DNA of 8,869 bases from Bacteroidota bacterium (GCA_016868515.1 VGGM01000040.1:1-8869); one strand, 5' to 3'; positions 1-7,041 are shown, numbered from the stretch's first letter. Program-made: numbers and translations. Notes: generated from the sequence alone by a model not told the origin.

Positions 1-841
1 CTATTACCCTGAAATGAAGGAAATACCTTCAACGGCGAAATCGCCACAGCAGATGTTCGGGGCCATAGCAAAGAGCTATTTTGCCGGTCAGATTAAGGTG
101 GACCGCAAGGATATGGTGGTGGTGTCAATCATGCCATGCCTTGCCAAGAAATATGAATGCCAGCGAGACGAGTTTGCTGTGGATAATAATCCTGATGTCG
201 ACTTTTCGATCTCCACCAGGGAGCTTGCCAACTTCATAAAATCGGCAAACATTGACCTGAAGAACCTTGAAGATGAAGAGTTTGACAACCCGCTGGGGGA
301 ATCAACCGGTGCCAGTGTGATTTTCGGCAATACCGGCGGAGTAATTGAAGCCGCGGTACGTACAGCTTATGAGCTGTTTACCGGCAAAAAACTTCAGAGG
401 CTCGACTTCAGTGAACTGAGGGGGATGGAAGGTGTCAGAAGTGCTATAATCGACTTTGATGGTCTGCCTGTAAGCATAGGTATTGCCCACGGTCTGGGTA
501 ATGCCCGCAAGCTTCTCGACGACGTTAAGAGCGGCCGGTCGCAGTTCCATGCCATTGAGGTAATGGCCTGCCCCGGAGGTTGTATAGGCGGGGGCGGACA
601 GCCGCTGCACCATGGAGATTCCTCCATACTAAAGGCAAGAGCTGCTGCTATTTACGAGGAAGACAGAAAGAAACCACTGAGAAAATCGCATGAGAACCCC
701 TTTATAATAAAGCTTTATGAAGAGTTTCTGGGCGAACCCAACAGTGAAAAGGCTCATCATCTGCTTCATACTAAGTACTTCGACAGGAAGAAGCGGATAA
801 TTGTTAAGCAGCATGGTGTTGACGATGGTTTAACTCATTAA
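1..841 (+). CDS. hydA: [FeFe]-hydrogenase catalytic subunit, C-terminal part (5' end outside window)
   Basis: Catalytic subunit of an [FeFe]-hydrogenase, which interconverts protons plus electrons and H2 at the H-cluster. The reading frame is already open at base 2 (YYPE precedes the first Met at 14), so the gene is truncated by the window edge. About 279 residues are visible. Seen directly: the KSPQQMFG segment near base 41, the second H-cluster motif MPCxxKxxExxR with its Cys at 137-139, and the third motif ExMACxxGCxxGGGQP with Cys codons at 569-571 and 581-583. These supply three of the four H-cluster cysteine ligands; the TSCCP motif must lie upstream. The C-terminal small-subunit-like helix region (RKSHENPFIIKLYEEFLG) is also present. 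The protein ends about 20 residues after the conserved HTKYF, with no extra C-terminal [2Fe-2S] domain like that of Thermotoga maritima HydA. The following NuoE-like gene suggests a multimeric NAD(H)-linked enzyme. The symbol is by family; the subgroup cannot be fixed without the N-terminus. Confidence 0.95.
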   Translation, partial: YYPEMKEIPSTAKSPQQMFGAIAKSYFAGQIKVDRKDMVVVSIMPCLAKKYECQRDEFAVDNNPDVDFSISTRELANFIKSANIDLKNLEDEEFDNPLGESTGASVIFGNTGGVIEAAVRTAYELFTGKKLQRLDFSELRGMEGVRSAIIDFDGLPVSIGIAHGLGNARKLLDDVKSGRSQFHAIEVMACPGGCIGGGGQPLHHGDSSILKARAAAIYEEDRKKPLRKSHENPFIIKLYEEFLGEPNSEKAHHLLHTKYFDRKKRIIVKQHGVDDGLTH

Positions 842-852
842 GAATTAAGGTT

Positions 853-1338
853 ATGTCAAGTATTAAAATAGAGTTGAAGAAAGCGGATGTTGAAAAGATA
901 AAGGAGATATGTGCCTCCTTCGGCAACGAACCTCAGGAGCTGATAAATGTGCTTCACAAATGCCAGGAACACTTCGGGTATCTTCCCGCGGAAATCCAGG
1001 AAGTCGTTTCTGAACATCTCTCGGTTCCGGTTGCAAAAATATACGGAGTGGTTACCTTCTATTCATTCTTCACCATGACCCCAAAAGGCAAACACCCCAT
1101 AAGCATCTGCATGGGGACAGCCTGTTACGTCAGGGGTGCCGAGAAGGTGCTTGATGAGTTCAGGAAGGAGCTGGGTATACAGGTTGGTCAGACATCGGCC
1201 GATGGCAGGTTTTCACTGTCGAGCCTTCGCTGTGTCGGAGCATGCGGTCTGGCGCCGGTAGTTCTGGTAGGCGATAAGACGTATGGCCGGGTTGCTCCCG
1301 ACGATGTAAGGAATATTCTTAAGGAATATGAAGGCTAG
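853..1338 (+). CDS. NuoE/HydC-type [2Fe-2S] thioredoxin-like subunit of NAD(H)-linked hydrogenase
   Basis: A 161-residue subunit of the complex I 24 kDa (NuoE) family, which in HydABC hydrogenases (HydC) passes electrons between the flavin subunit and the rest of the complex. An N-terminal helical region (about 1-75, with YLPAEIQEVVSEHL and KIYGVVTFYSFF, typical of the family) precedes a thioredoxin-like [2Fe-2S] domain (about 80-161). The four cluster ligands are visible in the CxxxxC...CxxxC pattern: Cys86, Cys91, Cys127 and Cys131. Length is normal for the family. It starts at an ATG 11 bases after the hydrogenase stop codon, with only a weak AAGG close to the start, and is almost certainly co-transcribed with hydA. 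Its position after hydA differs from the hydC-hydB-hydA order of Thermotoga. Calling it HydC rather than a NuoE of another complex is an inference from its neighbour. Confidence 0.93.
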   Translation: MSSIKIELKKADVEKIKEICASFGNEPQELINVLHKCQEHFGYLPAEIQEVVSEHLSVPVAKIYGVVTFYSFFTMTPKGKHPISICMGTACYVRGAEKVLDEFRKELGIQVGQTSADGRFSLSSLRCVGACGLAPVVLVGDKTYGRVAPDDVRNILKEYEG

Positions 1339-1353
1339 GGCTACCTGGCCGGA

Positions 1354-3195
1354 TTATGGTTTGGTTTTTAGGTTAACACGGCGCCCCGGACTGGTAACCC
1401 TGGGTGCGGAACCGGGGCTCCCGCCCCGGTTTTTTTTGTGCCAGAAGAACATCTGTTTCTGACGTTCCTTCTCTGACCGGTCGCGCGGTACAAATACCTG
1501 CTCACCGGTATATGGATTGATGCCGGTGTAATAAATGGTGGTGGAAAGTGTCATGGGTGTGGGAGTAAAATCCTGAACCTGCTCGGGTCTTATGTCGAGT
1601 GCCTTAAGCTCAGCGGCCAGGCTCTCCATTTTCTTAATAGTGCATCCGGGATGGGATGAGATCAGGTAGGGGATAATCACCCCACTCCTCCCCGATTGCT
1701 TCATTATTGCATCATACCTTCGTTTCAGAATGGTGAAAAGGTTAAATGAGGGCTTGCGCATTAGTTTCAGAACATCATCATCGGTGTGTTCCGGAGCCAC
1801 CTTGAACCAGCCCGAGATATGCTTTTCCAGCAACCGCTTCAGATAGATATCCTCTTCCTTGCCTGCCTTGCGGTTAAACTCCTTCAGCAAAAGATCGTAC
1901 CGCACCCCGCTTCCTATAAATATTTTTTTTATTCCGGGACGCTTAAGGGCGGCCTCGTAGAGTTCGTTCAACTCGCGATGTGTGACCTCAAGGTTATTGC
2001 AGACGAAGGGCCAGATGCATGACGGGCGGTTGCATTTCAGGCACTTCCCGGTATCGGTGGCTTTCATACCATACATATTGGCTGAGGGCCCGCCAAGGTC
2101 GGTAATAACTCCGCTGAAACCCTCCATTGCAGCTATCCGGTCAATCTCCCTGAGCACAGACTCCTTCGACCTGCTCACAACCTGCTTTCCCTGGTGGGCA
2201 GCTATTGCACAGAAACTGCATCCGCCAAAGCAACCACGGTGTATGTTTACCGAGTTCCTGATCATCTCAAAGGCGGGTATCGATCCCTTATTCCTGTAAC
2301 GGGGATGAGGAAGATAGGTGAAGGGCAGTTCGTAAACACTGTCGGCGGTGGCCCGGCCGGCCGGCGGAAACGGAGGGTTGACAACAACCACCCTTTCTCC
2401 GGTCTGCTGCAGTATTCTGGCCTGTTCAATTTTGTTCGACTCCTTCTCGAAAAGCATAAAGCTGCGGGCGAATGCCTTTTTATCAGACACAACGGTCTCA
2501 TGGGAATCGAGAATCAGATCTTCCCATTTCCTGCTTACAGGGATATTACCTTTTCCATCAACCACCAGGGAGGTTTGTGGTATGGTTTTCAGCGAACTGA
2601 AGGGGACTCCTTTCTTAAGCAGGCGTATTATTTCTCGCACAGGCTCTTCACCCATACCGTACACAAGCATGTCGGCGCCGCTGCTGATGAGCACCGACGG
2701 CTCAACCATCTCTTTCCAGTAATCGTAGTGGCTCAATCGTCGCATTGAAGCTTCTATACCGCCCGCCAGCACCGGCACATCGGGGAATAGCTTTTTTAGA
2801 ATTGAGGTGTACACTATGGTAGGATAATCGGGACGGAACCCGGATTTCCCGCCCGGAGTGTAGGCATCGTCGGAGCGCCGCCGGCGGGCTGCGGTATAAT
2901 GATTCACCATAGAGTCCATGTTTCCGGCAGTGACAGCAAAGAACATCCTGGGTTTTCCCAGCTTCCTGAAATCGCGCAGGTCGTCCTTCCAGTTTGGCTG
3001 GGGTACTACAGCCACCACCGCACCCTCATCCTGCATAACCCTCCCTATTACTGAGGCACCGAATGAGGGGTGATCGACATAGGCATCACCGGTGAAGATG
3101 ATAATGTCAACCTCATCTTCGCCCTGAGCTTCAAGCTCCTTCCGGCTTGCCGGCAGCCATGCTGCATTTTTTACGGTTGGCCCTGGTTCCGCCAT
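1354..3195 (-). CDS. ygiQ: YgiQ-family radical SAM protein (UPF0313)
   Basis: A 613-residue radical SAM protein of the YgiQ/UPF0313 family, whose substrate is not established. The N-terminal part carries family signatures: LPASRKELEAQG, then FTGDAYVDHPSFG (about 34-46) and VLAGGIEASMRRLSHYDYW (about 142-160). The 4Fe-4S/SAM motif CxxxCxxC is at Cys322, Cys326 and Cys329 (HRGCFGGCSFCAIAAHQG). A second cysteine cluster (Cys385, 388, 393, 399) follows, then WFKVAPEHTDDDVL (about 463-476) and the C-terminal QDFTPTPMTLSTTIYYTG (about 541-558). Conservation seems to end near residue 588; the last 25 residues are a low-complexity Gly/Pro/Arg tail that also encodes a terminator on the other strand. 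The ATG at 3195-3193 was chosen because the protein then aligns with the family start. The frame stays open to 3372, but that would add 59 residues unlike the family and overlap the divergent gene. No good ribosome binding site is visible. Confidence 0.95.
   Translation of the reverse strand: MAEPGPTVKNAAWLPASRKELEAQGEDEVDIIIFTGDAYVDHPSFGASVIGRVMQDEGAVVAVVPQPNWKDDLRDFRKLGKPRMFFAVTAGNMDSMVNHYTAARRRRSDDAYTPGGKSGFRPDYPTIVYTSILKKLFPDVPVLAGGIEASMRRLSHYDYWKEMVEPSVLISSGADMLVYGMGEEPVREIIRLLKKGVPFSSLKTIPQTSLVVDGKGNIPVSRKWEDLILDSHETVVSDKKAFARSFMLFEKESNKIEQARILQQTGERVVVVNPPFPPAGRATADSVYELPFTYLPHPRYRNKGSIPAFEMIRNSVNIHRGCFGGCSFCAIAAHQGKQVVSRSKESVLREIDRIAAMEGFSGVITDLGGPSANMYGMKATDTGKCLKCNRPSCIWPFVCNNLEVTHRELNELYEAALKRPGIKKIFIGSGVRYDLLLKEFNRKAGKEEDIYLKRLLEKHISGWFKVAPEHTDDDVLKLMRKPSFNLFTILKRRYDAIMKQSGRSGVIIPYLISSHPGCTIKKMESLAAELKALDIRPEQVQDFTPTPMTLSTTIYYTGINPYTGEQVFVPRDRSEKERQKQMFFWHKKNRGGSPGSAPRVTSPGRRVNLKTKP
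1410..1437 (+). terminator. Intrinsic terminator of the hydrogenase operon, inside the convergent gene's coding region
   Basis: A perfect 9-bp inverted repeat, AACCGGGGC (1410-1418) and GCCCCGGTT (1423-1431), flanks a 4-base loop TCCC and runs into eight T residues (1430-1437). This is a textbook rho-independent terminator for + strand transcription, 72 bases after the stop codon of the NuoE-like gene. On the - strand the hairpin is preceded by A residues and has no following T run, so it should not stop transcription of the radical SAM gene whose 3' end it occupies. No other terminator-like hairpin was seen between the two convergent stop codons, which are only 15 bases apart. Confidence 0.85.
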
Positions 3196-3319
3196 AATGA
3201 GCCCAAAGTTGATAATAAAAACCGGATTTAAAATACGGCAGGATTGTTGCAATGATAATAGTTCAGGAATTCTGCGTAAAATTGGCAGGCTTCCGCAATG
3301 GAACCAAACGGGATTGTGA
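3196..3319. promoter_or_regulatory. Divergent intergenic region, likely holding both promoters
   Basis: These 124 AT-rich bases separate the start codons of the radical SAM gene (-) and the TPR gene (+), so both promoters should lie here or just inside the genes. On the - strand, CAACTTTG (complement of 3204-3211) is one mismatch from the Bacteroidota -7 element TAnnTTTG, but it would leave a leader of only a few bases. On the + strand, TAAAATTG near 3277 is also one mismatch away but lacks a TTTG at the right distance. Neither is convincing, and no operator-like palindrome stands out. Confidence 0.4.
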
Positions 3320-5542
3320 ATGAACAGGATAATTGAGCAGCACAGACAGGTTGTGTCGCTTGTTGCAGACAAAAGGCTGAAGCAGGCGCTCGACGTGCTT
3401 GAGGAGATGAAGGAATCAGCCTTGCCGGGCCGATTTAGCGATGATTATGAGAATGTTACGACTACATACAGGAATATGCTGAAGTACACCATTGAAGGTG
3501 TGACAGACCCTGAGAGGGAGATTGTCTACGGCAAGTTGCTGAAATCAATACTAAGCCTTGCCGACAGGGTAAAACAAGACATATTGTCACGTCATTCGGG
3601 GTGGCACACATACTGGGTGAGGCAGCAGGCTGAGAAGGAGCAGGCGCTTAGCGGGAAAACCCTGGTTGAAACCGTCGACGACCTGATGTTCAAACAACAA
3701 CTCGATGAATGGCTGAGGCTTTCCGGTGAGGCTTCAACCGATCACGGGACGGAACAGTCACGACAGCACAAACAGTTGATAAGAAGAATATTCAATCACT
3801 TGTGGCTCGCCGACAATTACGGGGAGGTGGAGCAAAACCTCACCGGAATAATTGAACGAAGCGGGAAATTCCGGTGGTTCGAAGTTTCACTCTTCGTTAG
3901 TGCAATAACACTTAGTGCTGTAAGGGTTTTCAGGATTGAAAAGGTCAGAAAGCTGCTGGACTTTTATGGCAATGATAATGCCGATGTAAAGGCCCGGGCC
4001 CTTGCCGGGCTCATTGTTGTACTCTACTATCACAGGCAAAGACTGGAGATATTTCCCGAAGTTACCCGATGGCTTGATGAAGCAGGTACGGATGGCAGAT
4101 TCAGGGAGCACTGCCGCATTGTGGTGCTGCAGATGCTTCGATCGCGCGAGACGGAGAAACTGGGAAAGAAGCTTACGGAAGAGATTCTTCCCCAGGTGGC
4201 CAGGCTGAAGCCAAGAATAGAGGAGCGGCTTGACCTCGACAACATTTTTCCTGAAGGGCCGGGCGACGACAAGAATCCCGACTGGTCGCAGATGTTCGGT
4301 GAGTCGGAAGAGATGTTCAGAACCTTTGAGGAACTTACAAAGTTGCAGATGGAGGGAGCCGATGTTTATATGCAGGCATTCTCCAACCTGAAGCATTTTG
4401 ATTTTTTCCGTGATTTCGAAAACTGGTTTATGCCTTTTCACCCCGATCATGAGGCAGTTGACGATATTTTCAGGGATGAGATACTGGGCCCTGGTACTAA
4501 CGACCTTGCCGAAGCACTATACAAAACACCTTTCATATGCAATTCCGACAAATACAGTCTTATACTTAATCTCAAGCATCTGCCTGCGGCTCAGAAGGCA
4601 ATGATGCTGAAGGTTTTCAGGCTGGAACTTGAGGGTCTGGGGCAATTTGAGGAGACTGAATCGGCAACCGATCCGTATCGTGCTTTCCGGACTTCGGTAA
4701 CAGGTTACCTTCAGGACCTTTACAGGTTTTTCAAGCTCTCACCCTACAGAAAGGAATTTGAGGATATATTTGAAGGAAGACTCGATATCTACAATACGGT
4801 ATTCTACCGGCGCCACTGCAGTACTCCTGAGTCAAATCTGAGCATGGCCGATTATCTGTTCAGCAAGGACTTCTTCAGTGATGCGCTTGACCTGTATGCC
4901 GAGAGGGTAACTGAAGAGCCGTCGAATGTGCAACTATATGAAAAGCTCGGGTATTGCCATGAAAAGGAGAAAAATTATGGCGAAGCCTTAAAATTCTACC
5001 AGAGAGCTGAGCTGATTGAACGAAGGGTATGGACCATAAAGAAGGCAGGTAATTGTCTTAGAAAACTGGGCAGGCTGGAAGAGGCCCTTGACTATTACCT
5101 CCTTGCCGCCAATACCACTCCCGATGATATGCATACCACCCTTATGATTGCTCATACATACCTTGATCTTAAGGAATATGAACCGGCACTCAAACACTAT
5201 TTTAAAATAGAATACGATCAGCCCGGCAACATTAAAATCCTCAGGCCCATTGCATGGTGTTACCTGGCTCTGGGTAAGTTTGGCGAATCGGAAAAATACT
5301 ATGAGCGCCTGCGCACAGCCGGACCCAGCGCACATGATTATATCAACATGGGGCACCTTGCTTTCTGTACCGGAAAGAATAAGGAGGCTGCCAGCTACTA
5401 CAGGCAGTCTCTGCTGGCAGGTGCATTCAACCGGCAACTTTTCATTAATACCATGAAAGATGATGAGGAAATGCTGCTGCGCAATGGTGTAGACCCGGCA
5501 GATATCCCGATTGTTACCGATTATGTTTTGTTTTCAGCCTGA
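3320..5542 (+). CDS. Large TPR-repeat protein of unknown function
   Basis: A 740-residue, apparently cytosolic protein; no signal peptide or membrane segment is visible. The C-terminal third holds tetratricopeptide-type helix pairs. The clearest are at about 535-566 (LYEKLGYCHEKEKNYGEALKFY core), 568-602 (KKAGNCLRKLGRLEEALDYY), 603-636 (MIAHTYLDLKEYEPALKHYF), 637-670 (PIAWCYLALGKFGESEKYYE) and 671-701 (NMGHLAFCTGKNKEAASYYR), with a possible degenerate repeat at about 517-530. Residues 1-500 are mostly helical and charged. A distinctive middle segment around NWFMPFHPDHEAVDDIF (about 371-387) is not a domain I can name. The ATG at 3320 directly follows an in-frame TGA at 3317-3319, so it is the first possible start. 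TPR arrays mediate protein-protein contacts; no enzymatic motif was seen. It diverges from the radical SAM gene and converges with the gene ending at 5574, so it appears to be a single-gene unit. Function is unknown. Confidence 0.88.
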   Translation: MNRIIEQHRQVVSLVADKRLKQALDVLEEMKESALPGRFSDDYENVTTTYRNMLKYTIEGVTDPEREIVYGKLLKSILSLADRVKQDILSRHSGWHTYWVRQQAEKEQALSGKTLVETVDDLMFKQQLDEWLRLSGEASTDHGTEQSRQHKQLIRRIFNHLWLADNYGEVEQNLTGIIERSGKFRWFEVSLFVSAITLSAVRVFRIEKVRKLLDFYGNDNADVKARALAGLIVVLYYHRQRLEIFPEVTRWLDEAGTDGRFREHCRIVVLQMLRSRETEKLGKKLTEEILPQVARLKPRIEERLDLDNIFPEGPGDDKNPDWSQMFGESEEMFRTFEELTKLQMEGADVYMQAFSNLKHFDFFRDFENWFMPFHPDHEAVDDIFRDEILGPGTNDLAEALYKTPFICNSDKYSLILNLKHLPAAQKAMMLKVFRLELEGLGQFEETESATDPYRAFRTSVTGYLQDLYRFFKLSPYRKEFEDIFEGRLDIYNTVFYRRHCSTPESNLSMADYLFSKDFFSDALDLYAERVTEEPSNVQLYEKLGYCHEKEKNYGEALKFYQRAELIERRVWTIKKAGNCLRKLGRLEEALDYYLLAANTTPDDMHTTLMIAHTYLDLKEYEPALKHYFKIEYDQPGNIKILRPIAWCYLALGKFGESEKYYERLRTAGPSAHDYINMGHLAFCTGKNKEAASYYRQSLLAGAFNRQLFINTMKDDEEMLLRNGVDPADIPIVTDYVLFSA

Positions 5543-5562
5543 TGTGGCTGGCCTGATGTGGC
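5537..5562. repeat. 12-bp direct repeat across the TPR stop codon
   Basis: GCCTGATGTGGC occurs at 5537-5548 and again at 5551-5562, a 14-base period. The first copy contains the TPR gene's TGA stop (5540-5542). The second copy also forms part of a short inverted repeat, GGCCTG (5550-5555) with CAGGCC (5565-5570), in the 31-base gap between the two convergent genes. No T run follows on either strand, so this is at best a weak terminator. Confidence 0.5.
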
Positions 5563-5573
5563 AGCAGGCCGGA

Positions 5574-6053
5574 TTACCTTCCGGGAGCTGGCTGGCTGCC
5601 CCGCCAACGGCCAGAGTCAGGCATATGTCTCATTCTGAAGGAGTCATCAGAATGCCGCATGCGTGATGAATCGTTCGGGATCCGTCCCTTGCCTTGTGTT
5701 GAGAAATCCTGCCTGCGCTTTTCCATCTCCTGAATCTTATCCCTTTGCTCCTCTGTCATGAGGGGTTCCATTTCATTCCAAAGGTTCCTGGTAAGATCCT
5801 CGAATTGCTTGCGGAAACCAGATTGAAGTTCCCTGCTTGATCTGGCATATTTCTTAATCACAACTTCAAGCTTCTCCTTCTGCTCTTCGTCGGGGTTTAT
5901 AATCTGATATATACCTTCCCTGAACCTCTCCTCAGAAAAGAAGAACCGTACCGGCTTCAGTTTCTGATACCTGATGCTGGCCGAAGTAAGCATCCCCAGT
6001 ACAAACCCCAGCAGCAGGGTGGCTATGATTATAAACAGAGACTTCTTATTCAT
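5574..6053 (-). CDS. Membrane-anchored Spy/CpxP/CnrX-like periplasmic protein
   Basis: A 159-residue protein with a hydrophobic N-terminal anchor (about 5-25, LFIIIATLLLGFVLGMLTS), then a charged, helix-rich periplasmic domain. Two LTxxQ-like segments, INPDEEQKEKL (about 52-62) and LMTEEQRDKIQEM (about 98-110), are the hallmark of the Spy/CpxP and metal-sensor (CnrX-like) superfamily. The intervening region (60-97) would form a helical hairpin. The tail is unusual: residues 128-147 contain two copies of a Ser/Arg/Met-Arg-His unit (SSRMRH and SFRMRH) followed by Met-Pro, giving a Met/His-rich cluster that could bind a metal. It is the last gene of the sigma-factor cluster, starting 10 bases after the stop of the preceding gene behind an A-rich leader. 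The role is inferred: a periplasmic stress or metal sensor, or a chaperone acting with the upstream membrane protein. The LTxxQ match is by eye and degenerate. Confidence 0.8.
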   Translation of the reverse strand: MNKKSLFIIIATLLLGFVLGMLTSASIRYQKLKPVRFFFSEERFREGIYQIINPDEEQKEKLEVVIKKYARSSRELQSGFRKQFEDLTRNLWNEMEPLMTEEQRDKIQEMEKRRQDFSTQGKGRIPNDSSRMRHSDDSFRMRHMPDSGRWRGSQPAPGR

Positions 6054-6063
6054 TTTCTGAGTT

Positions 6064-6417
6064 TTAGTGATCAGTAAGCAACCCGATCAGTGTTTCATCG
6101 TATGATTCACTGATACCCACCAGTGAATTGAATGTAAGCGATCCTTCCATTACAAAAATGGAAATAAGCAGCAGAATAATTGCGGCGACGCCGGCAAAAG
6201 CCACTCTGTAGAAGACAGAATTGAGTGACCTGACAAGCTCCATCTGTCTGTTCACGATTATAGCACCGCCATAGATTCTTCTGATGACCTTCGAGGTAAA
6301 TTCGCTGCCAAAGCTGTATTCCACACCTTCTGAACGAAGTTTTTCCCTGATGTAGCCGGGTGATTTACCCAGTCCAGGTGCCTCATCGATAATATTAATA
6401 AGATCTTCAGGCTTCAT
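6064..6417 (-). CDS. Single-pass membrane protein, putative anti-sigma factor
   Basis: A 117-residue protein with a probably cytosolic N-terminal part of about 69 residues, including FTSKVIRRI, one hydrophobic segment at about 72-90 (AFAGVAAIILLLISIFVM), and a short acidic C-terminal part (about 91-117) likely in the periplasm. It begins 4 bases after the ECF sigma factor stop codon, the usual place for the cognate anti-sigma factor, and its topology fits one. It lacks the HxxxCxxC zinc motif of ZAS-type anti-sigma factors and shows no recognisable FecR or RseA domain, so the assignment rests on context, size and topology. By layout it could correspond to CnrY of the CnrYXH system. The ATG at 6417-6415 has only an A-rich leader (ATAAGAAT) and no Shine-Dalgarno site. 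Confidence 0.78.
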   Translation of the reverse strand: MKPEDLINIIDEAPGLGKSPGYIREKLRSEGVEYSFGSEFTSKVIRRIYGGAIIVNRQMELVRSLNSVFYRVAFAGVAAIILLLISIFVMEGSLTFNSLVGISESYDETLIGLLTDH

Positions 6418-6421
6418 ATTC

Positions 6422-6982
6422 TTATAGTTTTTTCAGTATATTTCTCATCTGTTCCTGTGCCCTTGAAAGCCGTGACAGAACTGTGCCGACAGGTAATCCA
6501 AGGGTATCGGCAGTCTCTCTGGTATCGTACCCCTGCAACATACGCATTACCATTACCGACCTGTATTTTGGTTCCAGTAACTGCAATGCCTTTTCTACAA
6601 GCTCCTTTGTTTCATTCCTTTCAACCTGGTCATCGCCTGAAACATGTGTAACCCTTAGTGAGTCAATATTATCATCATGTGAGGTAGTACCGGCTCTCTT
6701 TATCTTTTTGATCTCATTGAGGGTCAGATTGACGGCAATGCGGTGGATATAGGTTGAAAGCTTTGAGTCGCCCCTGAATTGCTTCAGGGAGTAATAGAGT
6801 TTGATAAAAACCTCCTGGCCAACATCCTCAGCTGCCATATTATCGCCAATCATACCCTTAACAGTACGGGCCACCATGTTCTTGTAGCGGTTGACAATTT
6901 CAGAGAACGCCTGACTGTCACCTTCCAGAGAAGCATTAATGAGCACTGCATCATCTGTTTCCTTGTACCTAGCGGCAGCCAT
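6422..6982 (-). CDS. ECF-type RNA polymerase sigma factor
   Basis: An extracytoplasmic-function sigma factor of 186 residues that should direct RNA polymerase to a specific promoter set. Sigma region 2 spans about 16-90, with AFSEIVNRYKNMVARTV (region 2.1) and AEDVGQEVFIKLYYSLKQF followed by LSTYIHRIAVNLTLNEIK (regions 2.2-2.4). Region 4 spans about 129-181, with LEPKYRSVMVMRMLQGYDTRETADTLGLPVGTVLSRLSRA forming the helix-turn-helix. The linker (about 95-128) is short and lacks region 3, as expected for the group. I chose the ATG at 6982-6980; a TTG at 6997-6995 would add five residues (MSITR), and neither has a clear ribosome binding site. The gene lies 59 bases after the LysM gene on the same strand and 4 bases before the putative anti-sigma gene. 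The regulon is unknown. Confidence 0.95.
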   Translation of the reverse strand: MAAARYKETDDAVLINASLEGDSQAFSEIVNRYKNMVARTVKGMIGDNMAAEDVGQEVFIKLYYSLKQFRGDSKLSTYIHRIAVNLTLNEIKKIKRAGTTSHDDNIDSLRVTHVSGDDQVERNETKELVEKALQLLEPKYRSVMVMRMLQGYDTRETADTLGLPVGTVLSRLSRAQEQMRNILKKL

Positions 6983-7041
6983 ACGGGTTATAGACAATCG
7001 GTTAAATCATTTTATTCCAGAATACTGGAGTGACTGTTACC

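Noticed and set aside
137..166. Extra cysteine close to the second H-cluster motif (MPCLAKKYECQR).
   Set aside because: The variable position in MPCxxKxxExxR tolerates many residues, and I believe Cys also occurs there in other anaerobes, so it is not a reliable novelty.
1786..2748. Several + strand open frames of 78 to 184 codons opposite the radical SAM gene.
   Set aside because: They lie antisense to a well-conserved gene, overlap each other in different frames, and show no recognisable protein features.
3196..3372. Extended N-terminus of the radical SAM gene (an extra 59 residues from an upstream start at 3372).
   Set aside because: The extra residues do not resemble the YgiQ family start, they would overlap the divergent TPR gene, and the ATG at 3195 gives the expected family N-terminus.
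3887..4450. A 187-codon - strand open frame opposite the TPR gene.
   Set aside because: It is antisense to a well-supported gene, with no recognisable domain and no neighbour on that strand to support it.
7017..7041. Possible autoregulated ECF promoter upstream of the sigma gene: GGTAAC on the - strand and a short palindrome around CCAGAATACTGG.
   Set aside because: There is no convincing -10 element at the right distance and the palindrome arms are only 4-5 bp, which can easily occur by chance.
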